Below, in pieces: positions 9,333 to 17,651 of a stretch of 54,809 nt of DNA; position 1 is the first letter of the stretch, and each line of letters opens with the position of its first letter. Location of the stretch: the NCBI GenBank assembly GCA_002348095.1, contig DDYT01000003.1, positions 1 to 54,809 on the forward strand, in the 5' to 3' direction. The translations under genes and the position numbers were made by a program. The DNA comes from Erysipelotrichaceae bacterium UBA2227 (GTDB lineage Bacteria > Bacillota_I > Bacilli_A > Erysipelotrichales > Erysipelotrichaceae). The notes beneath the pieces are model-generated. The model saw nothing but the letters and a program-made list of their open reading frames with translations, searched no databases and was not told the DNA's origin.

Positions 9333-11020
9333 TTAAGAATCTCTAGATTTGAAGATTGAAATCATTAGGGCAAGGACAACAATTCCAATCAACATAAGAC
9401 TTCCCCAGAATACTGTTGTAATAGTGGTTATCAATTCTACTCTACTGGCATCCACGAAACTCAGCCCAATGACTATCCCTGTGACTATCAGTCCAAATGC
9501 TAATACCATTACACTTAATGACAAACGAGTAAACGCTTGATTCAGCTTCTTGATTAATTTCTCCGAGTCTCTATTCTTTGACTGCAAAGCAAAATCATCA
9601 TGTTCAAACTTTTCAAGAAATCCAAGAAAAACCGTAGGGATCTTCCGGATTAAGTTACCATAATCTAGAGCACCTCCAAGGACTTCCTTGCCTATTTTTT
9701 CAGGTGAAACCAAAGAAAAGATAAGTTTTCCCGCGATAGGCTCAGCAATCTCCAACACATTCAGATTAGGATCAAGTTTCTCAATTAAACCTTCAAGAGT
9801 AATCAGGGATTTGGCGAGCATAGTAAACTCGCCAGGTATTCTGATATTATATGAAAAGGCAAGATCGAATACTTCTCTAAATACCTCACCGATTTTAATC
9901 TGGCTTAAGGGAACTGATAGAACTTGATCTCTTAGTCGATCGATATCTTTCTCAAGCTTTTTTAAATTTATTCTTTCAGACATAGCATCTAGTTCGACTA
10001 TTGCTTGTACGATGAGCTTACTATCTTTTAACGTTATTCCCATTAGCATCTTAAGAAATTGACTCTTTCGATGCTCATTTAATTGCCCTATCATTCCAAG
10101 ATCTAGAAATGCAATTCTATTATTTTCAAGCACCATTATGTTACCGGGATGAGGATCACCGTGGAAAAAACCATCTCTTAAAATCTGATACATGATAGAG
10201 GTCGCTAGATTCTTTGCAATTATGGTTCTATTGAGTCCAGATTTCTCGATTGTTTCAAGATTCTTTAATGATATCCCTTTTATTTCTTCCATGGTTAGAA
10301 CACGATTCGTTGTGTGGATCCAACTAATATTCGGAACTAAAACATAATTATCTTTCCGGAAATTAGCTTTGAATGTTTCTGCATTTTCACCTTCGGTCCT
10401 GAAATTCAACTCATTCATAATAGTGGTTTCAAACTCTTCAGCCATTTTTCGAAAACTATAAAGAGTCCCAAGGCGTGTCTTGGTATCAACAAAATCAGCC
10501 AAGTCTTTAAGAATAGCCAGATCCAACTGAATATTTTTTTCAATGTTAGGTCGTTGTATTTTACTACAACGTCTTTTCCGGATAGTAACTTCGCTCGATG
10601 AACTTGTCCAATTGATGCAGCAGCGATTGGATATTCATGAAACTCTTTAAATATGTTCTCGAGTGTGTCACCTAGTTCGTGCTCGATAACTTCCCTAACT
10701 TCAGTCATCGGAAACGGTGCTACTTCATCCTGAAGTTTTTCTAGTTCGTAAATAATATCGTGAGGCAATAAATCCGCTCGAGTGCTCATAATTTGCCCTA
10801 ATTTGATATATGTTGGTCCTAATTCTTCAAAGGATAACCTTAAACGTTCACCCACTGATAGATTACCGCTTATTTGTTCACTCATTTGATGAGAAGTTTT
10901 TCTCACTCTAAAAAAATCGAGAATTCCGGACCTATCAATAAGGGCACCAAATCCATGATTCGCAAAAACTTTGAATATCTGTCTAGATCGCTTTATCTTT
11001 TTTCGTTTATTGTTTATCAC
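9333..11020 (-). pseudogene. UbiB/AarF (ABC1) atypical kinase-like protein, split by a -1 frameshift
   Basis: Two overlapping frames together make one UbiB-family protein of about 560 residues. The first frame (GTG at 11020) carries YIKLGQIMSTRADLLP (the KxGQ motif) and the Ala-rich loop AAASIGQVHRA, reaches KDVVVK and then reads nonsense. The second frame (stop at 9333) carries HGDPHPGN, FLDLGMIG (metal-binding DFG equivalent) and two C-terminal membrane helices. Inserting one A in the A4 run near 10559-10562 restores VVVKIQRPNIEKNIQLDLAIL, a good family match. No strong X_XXY_YYZ slippery heptamer is evident, so a recent mutation, phase-variable homopolymer or sequencing error is more likely than programmed frameshifting. 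UbiB proteins bind ATP and affect isoprenoid lipids or quinones at the membrane. Confidence 0.8.
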
Positions 11021-11055
11021 TTGTACCTACCACTAAATCGAATACGATATTTACT

Positions 11056-11105
11056 ACAAAAACATGCAGATGTAGACTGTGTATTTCCATCTACATCTGC
11101 ATGTT
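11056..11105 (-). terminator. Long perfect stem-loop between degV and ubiB, possible terminator or attenuator
   Basis: AACATGCAGATGTAGA at 11061-11076 is the exact reverse complement of 11090-11105, giving a 16-bp perfect stem with a 13-nt loop. Read on the minus strand it ends in GTTTTTG, so it can act as an intrinsic terminator after degV, about 40 nt before the ubiB GTG. The stem is long for a plain terminator. Confidence 0.6.
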
Positions 11106-11155
11106 CTAAAAACTATCTTGAAGTATTCATGATTAATTTGACATCAAGTGATTCT

Positions 11156-12022
11156 TTATCGTTCATTTCCAATAAATACCACCACTAAAACACCCGGACC
11201 AGTGTGAGAACCAATAACTGGTCCCATCGTATTTATGATAATGTCCTTTGGTTTTGATACACTCAAAATTAATGACTTTAAGTATTCTGCGTCTTCAAAG
11301 CAATCACCATGGCTAATATATATCACTTGATTTTCCGGTTTAACTACGCGAGCCTTATATTCGTCAAACAAGGTCATGATTGACTTGCGACGTCCTCTGG
11401 CTTTCGTTACAGCATTTAGGCTTCCGTCATTGATAATATTCAAAATCGGCTTAACCGATAGAAGATATCCTAAGGCAGCACTTGTTGCTGAGATTCGTCC
11501 TCCCCTTTTCAAGTGGTCGAGACTATCGATTGTGAACCATTGATTAACCATCAATTTATTCTCTTCGATCCAGTCCACAATTTCTTTCTTTGTTTTGCCT
11601 TGTTTTTGCAACATTGCGGCGTATGATACTAAAAGTCCTTGTCCAACAGAAGCACTTCTCGAATCAATTACAGTTACATCCGCAGTAGGAATTTCTTCAA
11701 GGATTGTATTGCGTGCTAAAACAGAACTATCAAAGGTCCCGCTTAGTGCCGAAGAAAATCCAATGTAAATGACCGATTCACCTTTTAATACAAACTCTCT
11801 AAACACATTTTCAAAAGTGTATGCTGTAATCTGAGCAGTTGTCGGCATTGCTCCTTTTCGCATCGCATCATAAAAATCTTTGTAACTCAATGTTTTCCCA
11901 AAATCATCTGTATACGTGTTTCCGTTTATTTGGAACGTAAATGGAATGATTTGAATATGATTTTCAACTAAAAAAGCTTCTGATAGATCACAATTTGAAT
12001 CAGTTATGATCGTAATACCCAT
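11156..12022 (-). CDS. DegV family fatty-acid-binding protein
   Basis: 288 residues, the usual DegV length. Landmarks: ITIITDSNCDLSE at the N-terminus, the MPTTAQIT stretch near 58-65, the SALSGTFDSS loop, and the later FTIDSLDHLKRGGRISATSAALG, all typical of DegV. Known members (FakB) hold an acyl chain in a tunnel and present it to the fatty-acid kinase FakA for phosphorylation. No fakA lies in the window, so partner and chain preference are open. It sits between a phasin-like gene and ubiB in a TetR-headed cluster, which fits a lipid or membrane role. Confidence 0.92.
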   Translation of the reverse strand: MGITIITDSNCDLSEAFLVENHIQIIPFTFQINGNTYTDDFGKTLSYKDFYDAMRKGAMPTTAQITAYTFENVFREFVLKGESVIYIGFSSALSGTFDSSVLARNTILEEIPTADVTVIDSRSASVGQGLLVSYAAMLQKQGKTKKEIVDWIEENKLMVNQWFTIDSLDHLKRGGRISATSAALGYLLSVKPILNIINDGSLNAVTKARGRRKSIMTLFDEYKARVVKPENQVIYISHGDCFEDAEYLKSLILSVSKPKDIIINTMGPVIGSHTGPGVLVVVFIGNER

Positions 12023-12107
12023 TACCGGTACCTCATTTCTGTTTACTGTTCGAATGTTTCATTCACCCTTAACACATAAACTTCAGGGTTTGACTAGTCA
12101 CTACACT

Positions 12108-12440
12108 TTAAACTTTTTTCGCAATAAATCCTTTTTCAGTCAAAACATCAATCAATTCTTCCCGCATGACTTTTTTGATATCATCAACGCTTAAAAGATC
12201 GGCTTTGTGTGCAACATCTTTTTGCTCTAGAATTTCTTGGATCACATCACCAATCATTTTCTTAAATTCGTCTCTTTGCACTTCTCCTCTTTTTAGGAGG
12301 TCATTGACCATATCTTTCGCATCTTTTCGAGAAACTTCGCCTTTGTTCACTAATTCATCAACGACTTCTTCAATCTTCTCGCGCGAATATGAAATGAGTC
12401 CAAATCCAATATTAATCGATTTATCGAAAACTCCTGCCAT
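12108..12440 (-). CDS. Phasin-like amphipathic helical protein
   Basis: 110 residues, mostly charged amphipathic helix. The stretch FDKSINIGFGLISYSREKIEEVVDELVNKGEVSRKDAKDMV has the repeating pattern of the phasin/PhaF-like family seen beside UbiB genes in Firmicutes. The repeated blocks LVNKGEVSRKDAKD and LLKRGEVQRDEFKK suggest an internal duplication. No polyhydroxyalkanoate synthase is nearby, so granule binding is unlikely; a membrane-surface or UbiB-associated role is inferred from context only. It follows tetR by 25 nt. Confidence 0.7.
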   Translation of the reverse strand: MAGVFDKSINIGFGLISYSREKIEEVVDELVNKGEVSRKDAKDMVNDLLKRGEVQRDEFKKMIGDVIQEILEQKDVAHKADLLSVDDIKKVMREELIDVLTEKGFIAKKV

Positions 12441-12465
12441 TTTCTATCTCTCTTTCTTTTGACTT

Positions 12466-13041
12466 TTAGTCAAATAATACCTGCACAGCGTTTAATGCGT
12501 CTGGTAACTCCTCGTCGTGGTTGAGCAGTACTTGAATCCCTGTTCCGAACATTGCCCCTAAGATAAGCCGAGATAACGTTTTCGTTGAACATCCCTTCAA
12601 TTCCTTTATTTGAAGATTGGTTGTGATGTACTTCTCTATCAAATTTGCCAGATCTTCAAATAAGTCATTTAGCAAATCACTAAAGACAGGTGACCAGAGT
12701 GCCAGACTGGTGAATTCATAAAGTAATCGAAACAATCCCGGATTAAACTTCAACATTTTCCTAAAATAGTGAATGAGTGATTCTATTCGTTTCTTAGGCG
12801 ATTCTTCTTCCTTTAATGATCTCTCAATCTCAATCAGATATTTACTGATCATCATACGCACAACCTCTTTAAACAAGCCTTCTTTATTAATAAAATAATA
12901 ATTCAGTTGACTCAGCACTACGCCGGCTTTATCAGCAATATCTCGAGTCGAAACATTAGCATAGCCTTTGGTAGAAATAATATCAAATGCGGCCTTTAAT
13001 ATTCTATCTGACTGACTTTGCTGATCGGTTTCAGTACGCAA
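12466..13041 (-). CDS. TetR/AcrR family transcriptional regulator
   Basis: 191 residues. The N-terminal helix-turn-helix reads RILKAAFDIISTKGYANVSTRDIADKAGVVLSQLNYYF, the classic TetR pattern, with a ligand-binding helical C-terminal domain. As first gene of the series TetR, phasin-like, DegV, UbiB, CmpB-like, it probably represses the whole run and itself. An inverted repeat lies just upstream over the transcription start. The ligand may be an acyl or lipid compound given the neighbours, but that is inference. Confidence 0.9.
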   Translation of the reverse strand: MRTETDQQSQSDRILKAAFDIISTKGYANVSTRDIADKAGVVLSQLNYYFINKEGLFKEVVRMMISKYLIEIERSLKEEESPKKRIESLIHYFRKMLKFNPGLFRLLYEFTSLALWSPVFSDLLNDLFEDLANLIEKYITTNLQIKELKGCSTKTLSRLILGAMFGTGIQVLLNHDEELPDALNAVQVLFD

Positions 13042-13058
13042 GACATCACCACCTCTCT

Positions 13059-13080
13059 AATTCGGTCGGTCGCACGAATT
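13059..13080 (-). promoter_or_regulatory. Candidate TetR operator
   Basis: AATTCG and CGAATT are inverted around a 10-nt spacer that includes GGTCGGTCG. The site lies directly downstream of the -10 element and upstream of the tetR ATG, where a repressor would block initiation. Confidence 0.5.
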
Positions 13081-13086
13081 ATATTT

Positions 13087-13115
13087 AGTTTACTTCGCTA
13101 TAGCTGATTTGTCAA
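13087..13115 (-). promoter_or_regulatory. Sigma-A type promoter for the tetR cluster
   Basis: On the minus strand a perfect TTGACA (13110-13115) is followed after 17 nt by TAAACT (13087-13092). A TATAAT also occurs slightly downstream but is too far from this -35 box. The 13116-13329 stretch upstream shows no gene. Confidence 0.55.
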
Positions 13116-13329
13116 ACACATTGATTAGACAGAATTAATATTATTTCAATTCCGACGATCTAAAAGTAATATGAAGTTATGATAGTATTTATCATAGAAG
13201 TGAAGGGAATGATAAAAGTGGGGTTCTGACCTAAATCTCACATAAGTGTTATGCGATACATCAAACTTCAAAGTGCTTAATTAAGAAATGGACTTAACCA
13301 TCTCAAATACGTAAATGTTGTATGACTTG

Positions 13330-14106
13330 TTAATTATACGTTTCAAGCATCTTAAATAGTTCTTCTTCAAAAAACGGTATCCACCAGACCTTATAACCCG
13401 CTTGAGTCGGATGTATCGCATCTTTCTTATAGAGAGCACGATCCTTGGTCTCAATTTGACTAAACTGTTGTTTCCGTGAAGATCGATGATGCCGATGTCC
13501 CATTTTTCTTAATTGACATACAATCTGGTTACCATAGCACTGTAGTAAACATTTTCGTAATTAGATTTCGTATAGAAGATATCCAGACAAAGATACGTGT
13601 CTTTAACTTAGTTGATGATGATCTCGATGGCCCCGATCACTGTTTTAGTATCCATGGAATTTCGATCAAAGGTACTAAAAACCTCGCCTAAAGGTAATTT
13701 CTTGTTTGCGTCATTGGTTGAGAGTTGAACTACGAAGGCATCAACAGTTAAGGTTGTCTCCACCTTATTGATCAATCATTAGACATAGGAACTCTTCCCG
13801 TTATCGACCAACGTGGTTGTGGATACCGCTTCTTTAACGGTGTCGACCCAATCGATTTTTTTATATAATCATCGAAAGATACTCCTTTTGCCACAATACC
13901 TTGAGTTATAGATGGGCCCAAGAAGACGATTGTCTTGTTTTTCAAAGGAGAAGGCTCATTCACTATCGCATTCTTGACGCTACATATGTCTGAATTTCCA
14001 GAATGGGAATAACCTAGATAAATTGAAATAAATCCACCTTAATCAGACCAAGACTTACAATCACAATGGTTACATACTCAAAAATCTTATGGCCTTTCTT
14101 GTTCAT
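13330..14106 (-). pseudogene. Decayed SGNH/GDSL hydrolase
   Basis: Fragments in several frames line up with one SGNH hydrolase read on the minus strand: an N-terminal membrane anchor (MNKKGHKIFEYVTIVIVSLG), block I as KTIVFLGPSITQG around 13925, a block III-like VVQLSTNDANKKLPLG around 13700, and the catalytic Asp/His block as DAIHPTQAGYKVWW near 13390, ending in TAA at 13330. In-frame stops and several frame changes separate them, and part of the region between block I and block III is missing. It lies just downstream of the mupG gene in the same direction, so it may once have been a sugar esterase of that operon. Confidence 0.75.
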
Positions 14107-14142
14107 TTTGTTTGCCTTCCACTTAATAATTCTAAATTCCTA

Positions 14143-15243
14143 TTACTTTTTGATCACTTCGAAACAGAATTCTTGTCCTGGCTTAACATAATCGAGTAAG
14201 AAGTCTTCATCTGGACTCAAATGACCGATAACATTGGTTCGACCGCTGTTTCTCATTGGTTTCAAGGCGATTTGAATCTCACCTTTATATTGTCCGTAAT
14301 CATTGTTTTCAAGCAAGATATCTCCACGCTTAATGTCAATAGTATTAAAAGGTGGAATATCATTTCTGCTCAACAGAAAGCGGCTCTCGAGAGTTCTGAT
14401 CATGAAATCGTTTGAATCAGGCCGTCTTGAGAACTTCATTGCAAGGATTTTTTCGAGTCCTTCAATATCATCAACCAAGTTGGCCCTAAATGATAGAGTG
14501 TTTTTATCCAATTCAGATAAGCGTTTCATTTCTTGTTCACTGGCAAAACTGTCTCCAATATAGACATCATCGATGAAACCCATTGCGATGTAGTGTTTCA
14601 GTTGGACTTCGATGGGAAGATCACGATGTATCTCCAAAGTCGGCAGTCCGTCACAGATCGGCCAAGGACCGGATTTCTCAGTAGACTGAGTACTGATGAA
14701 GGCAGCCGTATTGAGATGATACGGTTCCCAAATTGCGTTGCATTCTTCAAAGAATTTCAGGGATAAACCGGTATAACGATGCGGATAATAATTATGACAG
14801 CCTGAGATCCTGGATCGTTCACCCCCGCTTTTCAGCAGGTTTCCGACATGATCGATCGGGAAAGACATGTTGAGTTCCAGGTTGATCCCGGCTTGATTTT
14901 TACTGAAAATGGCTTCTTCGATCTCACTGAAACCCATGTCAAGTCTTAGAGTAGAGATCCCAATCTCTTTAAAGAACGAAAGATCATAATTTCCAAAGGA
15001 CCCTGCCCCACATACTTTATTCAAGATGTCCGGCCAAATGTCACAGGACACCTCGTAGCCCAATTCTTTGGCTCTAAGCGTAATCGGTGCGTAATCCTTC
15101 AGGATGGCTTCTTTTGAAGCTTCAACCCCCAGTAAGGCAACAAACAACCGATTAAAACCCAAGGAGGATGCCTTCTCAATGTAGTGCAGATTGTCTTCAA
15201 GCGATGCTTTTTGAGGATAAACTGAGATCCCTAAGTTTTTCAC
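14143..15243 (-). CDS. mupG: MupG-like 6-phospho-N-acetylmuramidase / DUF871 family TIM-barrel protein
   Basis: 366 residues, the usual length for DUF871. The N-terminus LGISVYPQKASLEDNLHYIEKASSLGFNRLFVALL and DIWPDILNKVCGAG, LRLDMGFS, LNMSFPI and NYYPHRYTGLS are characteristic of the barrel; a small beta-rich C-terminal domain follows (from about 255). In Staphylococcus aureus MupG splits MurNAc-6-phosphate-GlcNAc made during PTS uptake of a cell-wall disaccharide. Here it ends an operon of lactose/cellobiose-family PTS genes, so it may act on an incoming phosphorylated disaccharide. The start is GTG with a GAAGGAG site. Confidence 0.8.
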   Translation of the reverse strand: MKNLGISVYPQKASLEDNLHYIEKASSLGFNRLFVALLGVEASKEAILKDYAPITLRAKELGYEVSCDIWPDILNKVCGAGSFGNYDLSFFKEIGISTLRLDMGFSEIEEAIFSKNQAGINLELNMSFPIDHVGNLLKSGGERSRISGCHNYYPHRYTGLSLKFFEECNAIWEPYHLNTAAFISTQSTEKSGPWPICDGLPTLEIHRDLPIEVQLKHYIAMGFIDDVYIGDSFASEQEMKRLSELDKNTLSFRANLVDDIEGLEKILAMKFSRRPDSNDFMIRTLESRFLLSRNDIPPFNTIDIKRGDILLENNDYGQYKGEIQIALKPMRNSGRTNVIGHLSPDEDFLLDYVKPGQEFCFEVIKK

Positions 15244-15264
15244 GATTTCTCCTTCATACAGCGA

Positions 15265-16077
15265 CTAAGCTGACTTGACCTTAAACAGCTTAGAAAACAA
15301 CAGGAAAACCAACAAGGTCACCAGGAAGCCTACCGTGACATCTGAAAGGAAATGCGCGCCCATGACGATACGGCTCAAAGCCACCAAGATCACCCAGCCG
15401 TAGGCAACGAATTTAAGCTTGGCTTTGTGTTTTTCCCAAGCCGGAATAAAACTTGGAAGTAAGGTGATGAACAGGATCAGAGCCGCATTAGCGACATGAC
15501 CTGACGGGAAAGATTTGAATTCTTCATTAGAATTGAAGCCTTGAGGCAAGTACCATGGACTGAATCCGACTGTTGAACCTTCCATAGCTCTGAAACGCAT
15601 CCTTCCCCAACCCATCTTGATCAGATTGACCACAATCATGGAGACAATGAATGTCAATAATCCGATCCAAGCCGCTCTGCGCAACTGCGGATAGGCTTGA
15701 ATCGGGATCTTTTTCACCAACAACACGGCGATAACAACATAAACAACAGCCAGGACGAAGCCGGGAATCAGACTCAGTTCGAGGTAGTTAAATGGTAAGA
15801 CTCCGCCCATTAAGGCTGATAATCCCAGAAACAAACCTCCAAGGATCAGTGATCCGATGTTGGATAAGGGTTTCTTGCGGTTACGGGTAAAGATCAGTGC
15901 TGCACTGCTGAACATCGCAACTGCCATAGCCGGAAATTCCCCGATGGCTTCAAAAGTTCTTCCAAAGAGATTGCTTTGATTATAGATCAATGCGGATAAC
16001 TGAAAATCAAACGGGATGGCCAGAATCAAAAGACCCAAGGCAGATCCCAATACGATCAATGTTTCTTTCTTTGTCAT
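15265..16077 (-). CDS. PAP2-family membrane phosphatase
   Basis: 270 residues with about six membrane helices. The three phosphatase motifs are present: KMGWGRMRFR (KxxxxxxR form), FPSGHVANAA (SGH) and SRIVMGAHFLSDV (SRxxxGxHxxxD). Such enzymes dephosphorylate phosphatidic acid, undecaprenyl pyrophosphate or similar lipids on the membrane. It lies between the 6-phospho-beta-glucosidase (12 nt) and mupG (21 nt) genes with good ribosome sites, so it is co-transcribed with sugar genes. That is unusual company and could mean a link to cell-wall lipid carrier recycling. Confidence 0.88.
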   Translation of the reverse strand: MTKKETLIVLGSALGLLILAIPFDFQLSALIYNQSNLFGRTFEAIGEFPAMAVAMFSSAALIFTRNRKKPLSNIGSLILGGLFLGLSALMGGVLPFNYLELSLIPGFVLAVVYVVIAVLLVKKIPIQAYPQLRRAAWIGLLTFIVSMIVVNLIKMGWGRMRFRAMEGSTVGFSPWYLPQGFNSNEEFKSFPSGHVANAALILFITLLPSFIPAWEKHKAKLKFVAYGWVILVALSRIVMGAHFLSDVTVGFLVTLLVFLLFSKLFKVKSA

Positions 16078-16089
16078 GGTTGTTTCCTT

Positions 16090-17535
16090 TTAGAGTTGTG
16101 TGCCGTTAGAAGCGATGACTTTCTTATACCAGGCAAAGGAATCTTTCTTATACCGCTTCATAGTTCCGTTTCCTTCATCATCATTATCAACATAGATGAA
16201 ACCGTATCGTTTCTTCATTTCGCCGGTTCCGGCAGAAACAAGATCAATACAGCCCCAAGTCGTATAGGCAATCAATTCAACACCATCCAGAATGGCTTCA
16301 CCCATCGTTTTGACATGTTCACGCAAATAGTCGATTCGGTAGCTGTCATGAATTGAGCCATCTTCTTCAACCTTATCCACAGCGCCTAATCCATTCTCAA
16401 CGACCATTAGAGGGATTTGGTAGCGTGAATAGACCATGTTGAGATAAACCCTGAGTCCGGTCGCATCAAGCGTCCAACCCCAATCAGAAGCCTTTAGATA
16501 AGGATTGGGGATCCCCATCATCATATTGCCACTGGCTTCATTGACCTTTGGATCATGACTCACGCAGCTGCTCGCATAATAACTGAAGGAGTAGAAATCC
16601 ACTTTACCGGCTTGCAAAGTCTGATAATCATCCTCAGCCCAAATGAGTACAATATTGTTTTCCTTAAAGAAGCGGTTCGCAAAAGCCGGATATTCACCGC
16701 GGACTTGGACATCTCCACAAAGGAAATTACCAAACTCGTTTTTCTGTTGAGCCAGCAAAACGTCTTGTGGATCACAGGTGTAAGGATAACTCATTAACCC
16801 GGCAATCATACACCCTACCTTATTTTCCTGATCAATCTCATGGGCAAGTTTGACGGCTTTTGCGCTCGCTACAAATTGATGATGTAATGCCTGAAAACGG
16901 ACCGCTCTGTTTTCGGAAGTTTCTTTTACAGTAAAGTCAAAGGCTGAATCCGAGCTTCTCATTCCTCCGGCAAAAACACCACCGAAAGACATCGTCATGA
17001 TATTGATTTCATTGAAAGTTAACCAATACTTTACCAGACCTTTGTATTCTGTAAAAATGACTTTACAGTAATTGAAATAGAAATCCACCAGATCACGACT
17101 GGCCCAACCATTATATTTTTCGGTCAGATGGTAGGGTAGTTCATAGTGTGAAATCGTAACAAGCGGCTCAATGCCATGCTTCTTACAGGTTTTGAACACT
17201 TTACGATAATGATCAATCCCAGCTTGATTTGGTTTTTCATCATCTCCATTAGGGAAGATGCGCGTCCAGGCAATGGACATGCGGTACATCTTGAAGCCCA
17301 TTTCCGCAAAAAGAGCAATATCTTCTTCATAATGATGATAATGGTCAATTGCTTTATGACTTGGATAATATAAATCCGGTTTAAATTCTGCAGTAAATCT
17401 GCGAGGAACCCTGTGAGATCCATTGGTCATGTGGTCAGCGGTACTAACCCCTTTCCCATCTTCATCCCATGCTCCTTCACATTGGTTGGCAGCCGTAGCT
17501 CCACCCCAATAAAAATCTTTTGGAAATGTTGTCAT
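16090..17535 (-). CDS. bglA: 6-phospho-beta-glucosidase, glycoside hydrolase family 1
   Basis: 481 residues, standard for GH1. Key sites: FYWGGATAANQCEGA at the N-terminus, the acid/base Glu in LTFNEIN (about 175-181), the nucleophile Glu in MVVENGLG (about 375), and the KKRYGFIYVD segment near the C-terminus associated with phosphate-group binding in phospho-glycosidases. It hydrolyses the phosphorylated beta-glucoside that the adjacent PTS brings in. It starts 116 nt after celB, with a hairpin between, so its expression may be lower than that of the transporter. Confidence 0.93.
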   Translation of the reverse strand: MTTFPKDFYWGGATAANQCEGAWDEDGKGVSTADHMTNGSHRVPRRFTAEFKPDLYYPSHKAIDHYHHYEEDIALFAEMGFKMYRMSIAWTRIFPNGDDEKPNQAGIDHYRKVFKTCKKHGIEPLVTISHYELPYHLTEKYNGWASRDLVDFYFNYCKVIFTEYKGLVKYWLTFNEINIMTMSFGGVFAGGMRSSDSAFDFTVKETSENRAVRFQALHHQFVASAKAVKLAHEIDQENKVGCMIAGLMSYPYTCDPQDVLLAQQKNEFGNFLCGDVQVRGEYPAFANRFFKENNIVLIWAEDDYQTLQAGKVDFYSFSYYASSCVSHDPKVNEASGNMMMGIPNPYLKASDWGWTLDATGLRVYLNMVYSRYQIPLMVVENGLGAVDKVEEDGSIHDSYRIDYLREHVKTMGEAILDGVELIAYTTWGCIDLVSAGTGEMKKRYGFIYVDNDDEGNGTMKRYKKDSFAWYKKVIASNGTQL

Positions 17536-17617
17536 TATTTGTTCCTTTCAAAGTTAACTTTGTTATCTTTTATGCGAATGCTATAATCCTGATTTGCATA
17601 GTTGAAATAATTAAATA

Positions 17618-17643
17618 ACCGAGGGATCTATCAATCCCCCGGT
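17618..17643 (-). terminator. Hairpin between celB and bglA
   Basis: On the minus strand ACCGGGGGAT and ATCCCTCGGT pair (one G-U) around a 6-nt loop, 9 nt after the celB stop, followed by an A/T-rich tract rather than a clean U-run. A partial terminator or mRNA-stabilising hairpin that sets transporter-to-enzyme ratio is plausible. Confidence 0.5.
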
Positions 17644-17651
17644 GACTTGTT

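Noticed and set aside
10535..10575. Programmed -1 ribosomal frameshift in ubiB
   Set aside because: No canonical slippery heptamer or evident downstream stimulator; simple loss of one base explains it.
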